Notes: a model not told the origin generated them from the sequence alone. Shown: positions 32,171 to 42,623, numbered from the stretch's first letter. The stretch is DNA of 64,000 nt from Aspidiotus rigidus (GCA_035079385.1 JAVHKY010000038.1:2604001-2668000), one strand, 5' to 3'. Made by a program: numbers and translations.

Positions 32171-32395
32171 GGATTGATTGAATTAGTTTATGAGTATGAT
32201 TCACATCGTGATGACTCGCTGGTTCAGTCATGATCTCGTCGGATGTTCTCCTTTCTAGCGGTAATTGGTTTCAGTTGCTTTCATGTCACTGTTGACAATG
32301 GTTTATTAATCGAAAGCGCTCCAGTGTGTGATCGTATTTTTGTGGCTTTGTTTAGTTTACTCCTCGTTTTACTATTTTGAGTATTTCATTCGTTC
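32171..32395. repeat. Inner PLE inverted repeat, 5' arm
   Basis: Plus-strand copy of the element's own 3' region. It decodes GLIELVYEYDSHRDDSLVQS up to the stop, followed by the UTR. Confidence 0.9.
32290..32321 (+). other. Hammerhead-like core motif in the inverted arm
   Basis: Same sequence as 29740-29771 on the opposite strand, so a transcript across the element would carry the motif and its complement. Confidence 0.4.
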
Positions 32396-32404
32396 AAAGA
32401 TTAA

Positions 32405-34252
32405 ACCTTGGCGAATGTTGTTGCGGATCTTGCTGTTAAAATTGGTCCTGGTTTTAACACCCAGAAACTTTGTGCCGAATTAGTCCGCAATAACCCCCTC
32501 CCTCGCATGCGTGATAAATTGGGAGGAGTGATTCAAGATTTAAAGAGGGAGATTAAAGAGGGATATCTAATCGTCAGTAAGGCTGACAAAGGCAATGCTG
32601 TTGTGGTGATGGAGGAATCCGCCTATTCTTCCAAGGTCCATCAAGTCCTCCAGCAGTATGGTGCTAAAGAGAATGAGGATTCCAGCTTCCCTAAGTACGT
32701 TGAAAAAGTTAGGAGTGTCATCAACAGGAGTGAGGCCATTATCAAAACTCCTGCTTTGAAAAAAGCCCTCCTTGTCACACTCCCCCTCTTCTACGGGCAT
32801 AAGAACAATATCCCAATGCGACCCGTTGTTTCTTTCATATCCTCTTCTACCTACCTCCTTGCCAAATTCCTGGACCGTTGGTTCAAAAATCGGATTGATT
32901 TTGAATCCCATAATTCGGTCTTGAATTCGACCTCCTTAACTGACGCCCTAAAGGGTATTAGTCTTCCCCCGGGAACGACCATCTGCTCGTTTGATGTTGT
33001 TGGTTTGTTTCCGAATATTCCTAAGGCTGCTACTACCTAGCGTATGGGTAAGCTACTCGTTAAAGCCAACATCCCTCACAATGAGCTTCATGAATTTTTC
33101 GATCTTCTGAATATTTGCTGGTCCCCCAACGACTGTAAATTTGAAGGAAAATTTTTCGAGTTTCCTGATGAAGTAGGGATCCCTATTGGATCACCTTTAG
33201 GCTCTCTCATCTCCGAAATTTTCATGTCTAAGTTTGGACTTGACCTCTTTTCCTCGAACCAGGTGTTATTTAATCATATTCACCATTGGCACAGGTATGT
33301 TGATGACGTTCTATGCACCTGGACCGGTCCTCCAGATCTCCTTAGCGAGTTTCTGTCGTATCTCAATTCCTGGTACCCTTCCATAAAATTTACTATGGAA
33401 ATAGGGGGAGGATCTTCCATCAACTTTTTGGATTTATCGATCTCTGTAATAGACGGTATCCATGAGTTTGGAATATACAGGATAGATACTATGACCGATT
33501 TTTAGTCCACGGAGCGTCATTCTGTCATGTTACTCATGAGATCACTGCTTTCAATAGCCTAGTTCACAGACTTACTCGTATTCCTTCGAGTCAGTCTGCC
33601 TTCAAGAAAGAATTACTCACAATAAAAGACCTGGCTAGAGTGAGTAAGGTCAATGTCGATGTTGACGTGATGGTTTGGAGGAAAGTTACGAGGTGCCTTA
33701 TTGATTCTACCACCTCCCTCCCCCGAGACACGATTCGTAATCGTCGTTTGCGTTGGATCAGTCTCCCTTTCCTGGGGAAGTTCTTACTCCAATTGGGTCG
33801 GGCCCTTCGCCCGTTTGGCTTCAGACCCGCGTTTTACAACCCTACCACTGTTAAAAGGTTGTTTGTGAGGCTGAAGAACCCCTTAGCCGTTGATGAGACG
33901 AGTGGTTTTTATAAGTTGGAATGTAGGGATTGTGGTGGCTTTTATATTAGTGAACCAGCCGCCAAATGAAAGTTAGAGTAGCTGAGCACCTGAAGTCTTG
34001 GAATAAGGGACACTTGGTGGAGTCAGCTTTTGCTGATCATTTAATAAACAGTGGCCACAGCTTCCGCGAGGGATCCGAAAAGCTCCTCCATTAGGAGAAT
34101 TCCTACCGCAAGCGTATCGCCCTCGAGCATATAGAGATGATGCGTCATCTCAACACCGATGGTATCACTGTACTCAACTCGTACATTCCAGAAGATGGCC
34201 TGATTGAACTGGTTTATGATTCACACCGCGATTTCTCGTTTGGCCAATCTTA
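32405..34252 (+). pseudogene. Outer PLE, main RT/EN coding part
   Basis: Resumes with LANVVADLAVKIGPGFNTQK. RT: SKADKGNAVVVMEESAY, motif A FDVVGLFPNIP, then a stop at 33038 (PKAATT*), restart MGKLLVKANIPHN, GIPIGSPLGSLISEIFMSK, YVDDVLCTWTGP near 33295. A nonsense or frameshift near 33500 follows, then thumb and VRLKN...SGFYKLECRDCGGFYIS, where GET after YI is lost. A stop TAG lies near 34094. The region before 32810 has a deletion that removes LYGLPKV. Confidence 0.9.
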
Positions 34253-34398
34253 ATACCTTGTTTCTCTCTTCTGTTCGTCAGTTGCTTTCAGTTCAGGCTT
34301 GATGATGGTTTATTAACCGGAAGCGCTCGTCGTTTTACCTATATTTTTTCTGCGGTTTGTATAGTTTACTCTCCGTTCGGAGTATTCGTCCTTTCGCG
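34253..34398 (+). other. Outer PLE 3' tail with hammerhead-like motif
   Basis: Motif at 34297-34328: CTTGATGATGGTTTATTAAC then CGGAAGCGCTC. The UUGAUGA box is close to canonical, but GAAA has become GGAA. Confidence 0.6.
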
Positions 34399-34779
34399 CT
34401 CATTCAGCCACCTTGATGCTAGCGCTGCTCGGTTCGAACAAAAACCAAAGTTTTAAATACTCCTTCTGAGTATCATCTGCCATCTGGCAACACTGCTATG
34501 CCAATATGCTACATTTGGTCACACTGGTCACAATTATAAGTGTCTCCGAAGGCGTCTCCAACACTGACTCCAGAGGCTTTTTCCCCAATTTCAGTAATTG
34601 CTGGAGTCACTTGTAGGTACCTCCAGAGACATACTTTGGAGGTCAGGAGGCGTCTCCAAACGAATCCACTGAAGACAACCGGAGTCGGAGGGTCATTTTC
34701 TGTATTCGTTCTGGAGGCGGAGGCCTCCACAAAAAATAATACCTCCAACACCCTTGGTACGTACTAATTCCAAGTTAAT

Positions 34780-35545
34780 CTTCCTTACTCCCTTTCTAAC
34801 TCAACAACATAATTATTCAATAATTTTGTACATCGAGAGTCTAGCTGACAGCTCGTTAAAATAAAAATAAAATGAAAGAAAGAACAAAAAAATGTTGAAC
34901 GCGATAAAAGTTTCTCCACTCAAGTACTTCGTTTAGAGCCTTTCACGTTGAACCATGTCAACTGCAAATCGACGTCGTGTCGACCCGTTATTTTAATAAG
35001 TAGCTGACTTAACCCATCGAAATAGCTCCGGAATATGTCGACCAGAAATCGACCACAAACGACTGCAAATTCACGTGAAATCGACTCATACGTTTGTATC
35101 TGAGTGCTGCAATCGACGTAGAAATCTAGACGATCATGAGTGATACAGAATTTAATGAACTTCGATTGGACGTCGACAAGAAGTTTATTTAAAGCAAATG
35201 ATTTTTGTGCACACTCTAAATGGATATCAAAAATGAATTATAAAATTTCGCTCGTCCCGAAATGTGGTCGAAATGAAGTCAACTTTGTTTGGATAGTGCG
35301 TTATGCCTTACCTACTTTGATTCGATATCAAAATGTAGTCGATTTTAAGTCGATTCCAAGTCGACAATGAAAATATTGTAGTCAACGTATTTACATCCAA
35401 AGTTGACTGTATTTTTATGAATATTGGTAAAGATGTCGATTTGACGTTGAAGGTTAGTCAATTTTTGAGTCGACATTGCCTTAGACTCGAAATCAACCCT
35501 AAATCGATGGTCGACATGTTCTAACGGGTTGGCGCGTATAATTAT
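34780..35545. repeat. TCGA-rich degenerate repeat, block 1
   Basis: Dense GTCGA, TCGAC and ATCGA words (for example AGTCGATTTTAAGTCGATTCC), without a strict period. Related blocks at 36890-38655, 40945-41510 and 48600-48840. No gene. Confidence 0.65.
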
Positions 35546-35601
35546 GTGGTCGGGGTCGAACCTGTGACGGATTGATGATTCGCTCGACTAAATTTGCTGA
35601 A

Positions 35602-35773
35602 CTTGATAATTCCTGCAAAACCTATACGAGAATACCAAAGGTCGTATTGTGATTCTCTCTCATTGAGTATCCGTTCGTTGAAGTGGCTACGTAACTGTTC
35701 GTGAGAATTTTGGAACACTGATTTCGGAGTTTTTTTCTTTTTGTACTCTACTGATTACTGGTGATTAGCGACG
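35602..35773 (+). promoter_or_regulatory. Conserved leader/promoter of small membrane-protein locus 2
   Basis: Starts TTGATAATTCCTGCAAAACC and shares GGTCGTATTGTGATTCT, CGTTCGTTGAAGTGGC and ACGTAACTGTTCGTGAGAAT with locus 3 in the same order and spacing. It ends TAGCGACGATGG. Just upstream (minus strand, near 35553-35566) lies a tRNA-like B-box CAGGTTCGACCCCG, also recognisable at locus 1 (22708-22722). Confidence 0.72.
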
Positions 35774-35980
35774 ATGGAAAACAATAATCATCTCGCTCGA
35801 GACGCAACCCAAACCGGCTACATATCCAGGGGACGATTGGTTGCTGAGAATCACGATGATCATACATCCTACCCGCACGTCATCATCCTTTATTTTGCCC
35901 CGATTATGTTCGTCTTGTGCATGTTGTTTGCGTACTTTGGTGGTCGAAGAACTCGTCGACATGGACCGGGAGGGGACTAG
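35774..35980 (+). CDS. Small one-pass membrane protein, locus 2
   Basis: 68 aa. MENNNHLARDATQTGY starts a polar N-terminus; hydrophobic segment YPHVIILYFAPIMFVLCMLF at about residues 33-52; basic C-terminus FGGRRTRRHGPGGD, consistent with a type I/III single-span orientation (inference). The start is fixed by the conserved leader and CGACGATGG context shared with locus 3. It sits between TCGA-rich repeat blocks. The body is almost unalignable with loci 1 and 3 apart from the Met-Glu start and overall layout. Unknown function. Confidence 0.5.
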   Translation: MENNNHLARDATQTGYISRGRLVAENHDDHTSYPHVIILYFAPIMFVLCMLFAYFGGRRTRRHGPGGD

Positions 35981-36129
35981 CCTGCCTGTATGGGGCAACC
36001 ACGTTTTCGTGAAGACATAAACCAAGCACAATGAGAGCCGTAAGTAATAACAATTATAACGAAAATAGTCGATAAAGTTGAGCAGCAGTTCAAGAACCAC
36101 ATTTTATAGGTTACAAAATGATCTAGCGA

Positions 36130-36880
36130 ACGTCGAAGTGGAGATTTGTTCGCCTCTTGTCATTTTAAAAGATTGCTGTGCAGATTGATCGACGAAGAGA
36201 AGAGAGGTGCGCGTTTTCTAGGAGTTACAGAAGTTTATATCCGATACCCATGATGAGACGCTGTCAGGATTTTTCTGGTAGAATTTCGCTCTCTATCACC
36301 AGCGTAGCTAGGGTAGGAGGTTACATGTGTCAACCAACTTGCTTGAACTGAAAAATTTATTTGGACGTCGTATTAAGTTTTGTCCGAAACCCATTTTCCG
36401 ACCTGCCTGCTTTTAATTAATAATGCTTAACCACGCATGAAAAAGTTTGATCGGTGTTTTAGATTGAGTCTATTAACAGTATTCGGGCTGGAAGTTAAAT
36501 ACAGCTCACGAGCATTTTGAAAGAAAATTGTTGGTGTTACCAACTTCTATCCAATGATTTGTAAAAGAGAGGAGGGTGTCGTCTCCTAAGTGTACCACAG
36601 TTTCGCAACCTTTGTTAATTGACTTTTTACGGCTCAAAACTCTCATGAAGCCGCATTCATGGCTTATATCTCTTTTTTTTTTTTTGATAGAGTAGAAGAA
36701 GCAAGGTGTGACTGATTCCAAGATGGGAGGGTATGACTTTGCAATGGAACTTTCAACTTTAGGAAAACCAAGGAATCGATAAGGTATTTGTTAGGGGTCT
36801 ACTTTCGCAAAAGACGTCAGAACGGTTGTAGCGTTTTTGAGGTCGAATTCTTGTGTAAGTGAGGGATTGCACGGTGAACC
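36130..36880. other. Unassigned region
   Basis: No repeat or protein recognised. A T homopolymer at 36672-36685. Confidence 0.4.
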
Positions 36881-36889
36881 ATGGAGACC

Positions 36890-38655
36890 CTCGATTCGCC
36901 GTCGACACCCAGTGTCGACCAATACTCGACGTTGAATGGACGTAGAATTCAAAGCCTTAGTCGAAATTGCGTCGATATTATTATAGTTGAAATCGACAAA
37001 TATTGAATCGATTTCAAGTCGAATTCTCTAGATCTTTCTATCGACCAGAAATCGACTGCAACTGCTTTGTTGGGTTAATTTCAAGTCGATTTGTAATTTT
37101 CCGGTACTATACGCTGGTGGACTCCAAATCGATTACACATGGAAGTCGATCTCATTCAATTTCGAGTTGTTTTCAAATTTTTCTATTGATCTTACTGCAT
37201 CAATTTCAAGTCGACTTCACTGAATTTTTCTATCGAACTTGAGTCGACTGCTCCGTTGGATCCGATCAACAATCAATTTTTTGTTCTTAGGAATTCTACG
37301 CTATGTTGAATTCAAATCAACCTCGAATAAAAGTCTGAGTTGTCTTCACCAAACTTTCCTGTTGACATAAAATCGGCTGCTTATTTGTTGGGTCGATTAA
37401 CAGTCGATTTTTCATTTTCCATAAATGTTCGCTGGTCGACATCAAACATTCTTCGATCGAAAATCGATTTTGAGTCAACTTCTTTGAATTTTTCTATCGA
37501 CCTGAAATCGACTGCTTTGTTGGCTCGTTCTCAAGTTGATTTGTAGCTCTCGGGTAATATGCACTGGTCAACTTCAAATTCACCTCAAATGGAAGTCGAT
37601 CTTGATTCAGTTTGGAGTCGACTCGACTAAATTTTTCTTTTGATCTAAAATCGACCGCTCTGCTGCATCAATTTTGAGTCAATTCGTAGTTTTCTGGAAA
37701 TCTTCGCTGGTTGAATTAATTCAACCAGCGAAGATTTCGATTTGAATTCAAATCGATCTCAGATAAATCTACCTCGACAAGTCAATTTTGTGTCTCACAA
37801 AATTCTTCTATTGACATAAAATCAACTGCTCCGTTGGGTCGATTAACGCATCGATTTTTTGCTTTCTATATGTACGCTGATCGACTTCGAACCGACTTTG
37901 ATCTAGAACTAGAAGCAATTTGGAGTCAAATTCCACCAGAAATCGACTGCTTTATTGAGTCGATTTCAAGTCAATTTGTATTTTTTTGGTTATGTACGTT
38001 GATGGACTTCAAATCGATTACACTTGAAAGTCGGCCTCAATTCAATTTCCAGTAAAATGTACGCTGGTCAACTTCAATAATCGACTTCGATAGAAATAAT
38101 CGATTTTGAGTCAACTTCTTTGAATTTGTCGATCATCCTGAAATCGACTGCTTTGTTAGGTCAATCTCAAGTCGACTTGTAGTTGAATTGGTAGTATACA
38201 CTAATTGACCTCAAAAGGAAGTCGATTTCAATTCAATTTTGAGTCGATTTCACCAAATTTTTCAATTGAACTCAAATCAATCGATTTCAAGTTGATTTGT
38301 AGTTTTCTGGAAATCTAAGCTGGTCGATTTCAAACCGATCACAAATGGTACTCTTGTCTTAAAAGTCGATTTCGAGTTGTCTTCTCCAAATTCTTCTATC
38401 GACCTGAAATCGATTGCTCTGTTGGGTGGATTAACAGTCGATTTTTTATTTTCTGTAAATACACACTGGTCGACTTCGAATCGACGGCGATCTAGAATAA
38501 ATTTTCGACTTCTCCAAATTATTCTATCGACCTGAAATCGACTGCAGCTCTGCTGCATTTGTAGTTTTCCAAAAATCTACATTGGTTGACTTCAAATCGA
38601 CCTCAAATAATGGAAGTGAAGTCAATCTCGATTCAAATTTCTATACCAACCTGAA
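36890..38655. repeat. TCGA-rich degenerate tandem repeat, block 2
   Basis: The landmark CTATCGACCTGAAATCGACTG and its variants recur at irregular 130-200 bp spacing (for example near 37033, 37225, 37362, 37492, 37640, 37808, 37940, 38140, 38395, 38523). Each is followed by a TTGGGTCGATT...GTCGATTT...CGCTGGTCGACTTC-like body. The unit is an old, decayed satellite with an extraordinary density of TCGA palindromes. Confidence 0.75.
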
Positions 38656-38821
38656 CTGAATTCAGGGATGGAAAGCAGTTTGCAAACAGCTTAGTTTTCG
38701 ACTCAGGCTTATAAGTTGTTCCATGAATTCGAACAGCTTAGCTTTTGGCTCACTTCAACAGCTTAGCGGCGAACGGCTTTGAGCTTAATGACTACTGTCA
38801 GAAAGCAAGGGTGGTAAGTTT

Positions 38822-40253
38822 ATCCGTAGTATCACATATCATAACTCAATACTCACTGAGAATATCTCATACCTCCTTCATCATTGGAGATTTGTCTTTT
38901 GGCGACTTCCTCTAATGTGCAAAAGAGCTATTATTATCTTTCGGTTTCAGAACATCATAATTAATATTCCATCCTACCACCTCTCGTCCTTCTCATTTAA
39001 GGAACTTTTTAAACATATAAAAATTCATAAACTTCCCAAAAATCCGAACTTCACTTCTCAAGAACTTTTCGAATCTTACATCCAACAACACTTTCCTCTA
39101 CATACGCAGATTTTCACAGACGGCTCGAAGGACCATGAAGGCGTCGGTATGGCCTTCTGGATCCCTTCAATGCTTCTTCATTGCTCTCTTGCATTACCAC
39201 CTTTCTCATCCATTTTTCATGCAGAACAGATGGCCATTTTCCAAGCTCTTTATTATATTAAACAAAACTTCCAAATGGGACATTTTCTAATAATTTCTGA
39301 TTCTCTCTCCGCTCTTCAATCTCTTTCTTCCGTTCCGTTTCGCATAAATCCATCCTTAGCTCTATCAATTATATCCTTAATCCATTCTCTCTCCCCCATC
39401 AAAATTGATTTCCTCTGGATCCCCGCACATGCGGGAATTACTAACAATGAAATTACAGACGAGAAAGCTAAATTAGCACGTCTATCTCAGGTCTCATCAA
39501 ACCTTCTTCCCATGTCAGAATTGTATTCGCTCGCTAAACGCTCCACACGGGATGACTGGTCTCTAAATTATTCAAATTCATTTAACAATCAAAATTCTCA
39601 CTATTTACTTGTGCAACCCTTTCTTCCGACATCTCCTTGGTTTCAGAAATTTCACGACATCTCTCGTTCTCTCATTGTCAAAATCAGCCGTCTTCGCTTC
39701 GGACATAATCGTCTCCCTGTCCACCTCAAACGCATAAATCTCATAGAATCTGACGCATGCTTCTTCCATCCAGATAACCCTTTAAAAGCCGACATCAACC
39801 ACTACTTTTTTGAATGCTCAGAATTACCAAATTTAAGACAAAAACTCTATTCAGAATGTATGAATTTAAATTTTCCAACCCCTCTCCGAGCTATTGACCT
39901 TCTCTCATCCGAAGAATTATCCATTTTCCCTCATATCTTTCATTTCCTTAAACATCTTCCGGAATCCATAACAATTTGACTGACATAATTCATAACTAAT
40001 TTGTTAAACGAGGTAAGGCCTAGTTGCCATCCTCCAACACCCTGTTTTTTTTTTTTTTTTTTATTATCATTATTTTGTATTTTTGTATTTTTTTTTTTCT
40101 CTTCCTTCTAAATTTCTGTAATTTTGTTTTTCTCTTCCTTGTTTTGTAATGTTTATCTTTTTATTTTCATCTTTATTTTTTATTTTGTTTATTTTTTTGT
40201 TTTTTTGTTTTTATTATTTTCACAATAAAGGGTGTATTAAAAAAAAAAAAAAA
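38822..40253 (+). mobile_element. 5'-truncated non-LTR retrotransposon (Jockey/I-like)
   Basis: Carries the RNase H and C-terminal part of ORF2, a T-rich 3' UTR, an AATAAAGGGTG signal at about 40224 and a poly(A) tail ending at 40253. AAGTTTAT near 38816 on the left and AAGTTTTAT after the tail form a plausible short target duplication. It lies inside the inner hAT-like element. Confidence 0.85.
38915..39979 (+). CDS. Non-LTR retrotransposon ORF2 C-terminal part: RNase H domain (354 aa open)
   Basis: RNase H removes RNA from the RNA-DNA hybrid during target-primed reverse transcription. Catalytic signatures are all present: IFTDGSK (Asp), FHAEQMAIFQAL (Glu), IISDSLSALQSL (Asp), and WIPAHAGITNNEITDEKAKL (His/Asp region). 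After it comes KISRLRFGHNRLPVHLKRIN and a C...H...H..C cluster (ACFFHP...NHYFFECSEL). The element is 5' truncated, so the Met is only the first in the open frame; the RT is missing. The open frame suggests a fairly young copy. Confidence 0.9.
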   Translation: MCKRAIIIFRFQNIIINIPSYHLSSFSFKELFKHIKIHKLPKNPNFTSQELFESYIQQHFPLHTQIFTDGSKDHEGVGMAFWIPSMLLHCSLALPPFSSIFHAEQMAIFQALYYIKQNFQMGHFLIISDSLSALQSLSSVPFRINPSLALSIISLIHSLSPIKIDFLWIPAHAGITNNEITDEKAKLARLSQVSSNLLPMSELYSLAKRSTRDDWSLNYSNSFNNQNSHYLLVQPFLPTSPWFQKFHDISRSLIVKISRLRFGHNRLPVHLKRINLIESDACFFHPDNPLKADINHYFFECSELPNLRQKLYSECMNLNFPTPLRAIDLLSSEELSIFPHIFHFLKHLPESITI

Positions 40254-40944
40254 GTTTTATTCAAGTTTTAAGCCGTAAATAAGCTAAAGCGAAACGATTT
40301 TTCATTCGCTTAATTAAGCGACTTAATAAGCAAAACAAAAGCTTAAAACCTAAAAAAGGCGAAAACATATTTTTTCTGACAAAAACATGTTTTTCATCAA
40401 AAACATGTTTTTTCCATCAAAAACATGTTTGTTTTTCGAAAAAACATGTTTCCCAACGAAAAAATGTTTTGTCCTTTCAACTTTACGTTTGAGTTTTAAG
40501 CGATTCAGCTCAAACTAATGAAGTTTTAAGCTAAAACTCCTACATCTTGAATAAGCCTTAAGCTTAAGCGAAAAGAAATCCTATTTTAAATTTAAGCCTT
40601 AAGCTTAAGCGAAAAGAAATTCTAATTTAAGTTTAAGCTTTAAGCTTAAGCCCTAAAATCGAATCGCTTACCACCTTTGTCAGAAAGTAGAACTAATCCA
40701 AAATATAAATCTAGAGAAATGGGCACTTTGCATCATGATTCCCTCGAAAAGGGCGATCATTTTCTCCTGATTGAAGAAAGAAAAAAAGATCCATTAAGTT
40801 CATTAAGCTGTTTCTCAATGACTGGCTTTTGGCTTAATAAATATTGGGAACAGCTTAGGTTTAAGCAGCTTCTAAGCTGTTCAAAAATCAGCTTAGGCCT
40901 TGACTTAGGCGATTGACGGCTTCAACTTTCCATCCCTGACTCAG

Positions 40945-41510
40945 ACTGAATTGCTCTGTTGCGTCGTTAGCAGTCGGTTTCAGGTCGATTACGAGTCGAG
41001 CTCTTCAAATTCTTCTATGGACCTGGAAGCCGCTGCTCTGTTTGATCGATTTCAAGTGGATTTGTAGTTCTTTGGTAATGTATGCTAGCCATTTGTTAAT
41101 CGGCTGTTTATCAAAGTCGATCCTGAGTTGATACACGGTTGTCTCCTCGTGTTTTTCCTGTTTGGTGACTTCGCTACTCGCAGATATAATATACAGTCAT
41201 AATTATAAAGCGATGCCACAAATAAGGTCAATTTTGCTATGGTAGAATCGCTACAATTTCGATGTCAATTTTCAGTGGAAATTAAAATTCGATAACAGAA
41301 GTCGACTCATTTTTGACCTCGAGTCTGAAACCCAATACAATACGTCGACTTCGGTGACTTCAATTTCGATGTCGACGATGGGCCGATGGTAAAAAGGAGC
41401 AGTCGATTTTTAGGGGCAGATTTGAGGTCGACAGTGAACGGAACTGAATCGAGCCAAAATCAAATACGATTTGGAGTTGACATGAGTAGTTATCGGGTGG
41501 ATGGATAATA
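40945..41510. repeat. TCGA-rich degenerate repeat, block 3
   Basis: Continues the satellite-like sequence of 36890-38655 after the nested transposons, so they inserted into it. Confidence 0.6.
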
Positions 41511-41759
41511 TTTAGGTCATGTGTTCTGCCTTATCGTTGCTAGAAAATCACTATATTCATTCCCCTATCCCCACTTCTCTTTAATAGTCATCCGCTGTAG
41601 GTAGGAGGCTTGACATAACCTCGCGGGATTGGAGAGGGGATATTATGAAGCTTGAGTTTAAGAATGGATTCAAAGCATTATATCTAGAAAGATCCCGATA
41701 AACTAAATCGACCATCACTATATGGTCCACATTGGTTGGCTTTTGGTCGTACGACTGAA

Positions 41760-42235
41760 AAAAGACCAAATATTATGGTAGGTACCATCAGAAACCGGTT
41801 GATTTTTAGTAAATTTTTGAGATAAATCGACCAAATTTTGTCTATTCATTTCAGTTGATTGTTGGTCTGATTTTATTCCTACTAAATTTTGATCATATTT
41901 TTAGTTGATTTTTGATCACTATGCGGAATACATAATTGTCAATACAAAATGGAATTTTTCCTCGTTTCTTAGTCGAAAATTGATATTGTATTTATCACTC
42001 AATTTTGACTAAGATACATATCTAGTCGATTTCTGGGCAGATATTTTGGGAGATACCTTGATCCATTTTGATTAGATTTTTCCTCGAGATCTACCAATAT
42101 TTTTCCTCTTTTTTCTTGGTCTATTCACGTGCAAACCGCGGTCACTCATTTTTGTCCAAAATTTCCAGCCGATTTCTTAGGAATGAATCAACTATCATAT
42201 TGCTCGCAAACTCGCAGATGAATAAAGATATTTAA
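41760..42235. repeat. Decayed GTCGATTTT-type repeat
   Basis: AT-drifted relatives of the TCGA repeat (TAGTCGATTTCTGG, GTTGATTTTTGATC). No gene seen at 41510-41760 either. Confidence 0.45.
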
Positions 42236-42361
42236 AATAAAATTTAAAATTTAAAAATTAATATTCTTAATAATAAAATTATTCAATAAATGAACCTAAT
42301 TATTCTACTAATCATAAAAATATTAGATTTATTATAATTCAATTTAAAGAGTTCCAACACA

Positions 42362-42623
42362 AATAATTGGACCCTAATAAGCAAAACTCGACCAAGCGAC
42401 AATCACGTAGTTTCGTGATATTTAGACTTAAAGGAAATCGGTTACTTAAAAATAGATGGAGGTCGATATTTTCAATTCATAATTATTCGACGAGTATTGC
42501 GTTTCCAGTTTTTTAATCAGCACCGTTGGAAAGTGCTCGTTGAGCTCTTTCCAACGGTGTATATAACTCCAAAATCTCAAAAATGTCGCTTGGTCGAGTT
42601 TTGCTTATTAGGGTCCAATTATT
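42362..42623. mobile_element. Short DNA transposon with 40-bp TIRs inside the NUMT
   Basis: The terminal 40 bp (AATAATTGGACCCTAATAAG... and its complement ending at 42623) are nearly perfect inverted repeats. They include CAAAACTCGACCAAGCGAC. A second hairpin, ACCGTTGGAAAG/CTTTCCAACGGT, lies inside near 42524-42560. No open frame. Superfamily unclear because the target duplication is hidden in AT-rich DNA. Confidence 0.8.

Larger units (their letters stand above)
29627..32395 (-). mobile_element. Inner PLE, apparently complete, with inverted 3' tail
   Basis: A 2769-bp insertion with an 11-bp perfect target duplication. On the minus strand: inverted tail arm (32171-32395), an uninterrupted 777-codon frame, a 3' UTR with the hammerhead-like motif, and the terminus at 29627 (CTTGCAGGACCGTATAAAATCT-like). 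The arms 29666-29890 and 32171-32395 are 225 bp and near-perfect. As in 16907-19394, the inverted arm lacks the last 39 bp of the 3' end. Confidence 0.93.
29339..34398 (+). mobile_element. Outer PLE, 5'-truncated, split by a second PLE
   Basis: A plus-strand PLE flanked by a perfect 12-bp duplication. Coding pieces: 29339-29615 (SGMLLPLEFD-like, VNDDVVEEGVSDGVV, LLEKGF) and 32405-34250. Its 3' tail runs to 34398, where it is truncated before the family terminus. It is interrupted by the insertion at 29627-32395. Confidence 0.88.
29033..34756. mobile_element. hAT-like GGAGGC-rich element hosting two nested PLEs
   Basis: Ends CAAGGGTGTTGGGAG (29033) and CTCCAACACCCTTG (34756) are inverted. They are flanked by 8-bp near-duplications GTACGCAC (29025-29032) and GTACGTAC (34757-34764). 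The two halves, 29033-29338 and 34399-34756, are rich in GGAGGC/GCCTCC words, including a perfect hairpin GTCTCCGCCTC/GAGGCGGAGAC at 29061-29086. No transposase was seen, so it is non-autonomous. Without the PLEs it would be about 650 bp. Confidence 0.75.
38806..40679. mobile_element. Inner hAT-like MITE with a LINE inserted
   Basis: Ends CAAGGGTGGTAAG and CTTACCACCTTTG, flanked by a perfect 8-bp TCAGAAAG duplication (38798-38805, 40680-40687). Its right part is rich in TTAAGCTTAAGCGAAAAGAA repeats (two copies near 40557 and 40600) and AAAACATGTTT repeats (40375-40470). Confidence 0.85.
38663..40938. mobile_element. Outer hAT-like MITE, rich in AGCTTA words
   Basis: Ends CAGGGATGGAAAGC and CTTTCCATCCCTG are inverted. 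ACTGAATT lies immediately left (38655-38662) and again at 40945-40952, six bases after the right end, so the duplication is imperfectly placed. The interior is rich in AGCTTAG/TTAAGCTT. It contains the next element. Confidence 0.65.

Noticed and set aside
36890..38655. CRISPR-like array
   Set aside because: Spacing is irregular (130-200 bp), repeats are degenerate and the context is eukaryotic; it is a decayed satellite.
40020..40040. CTCCAACACCCTG as another end of the GGAGGC hAT-like element
   Set aside because: Lies inside the LINE 3' UTR with no partner end or duplication; treated as coincidence.
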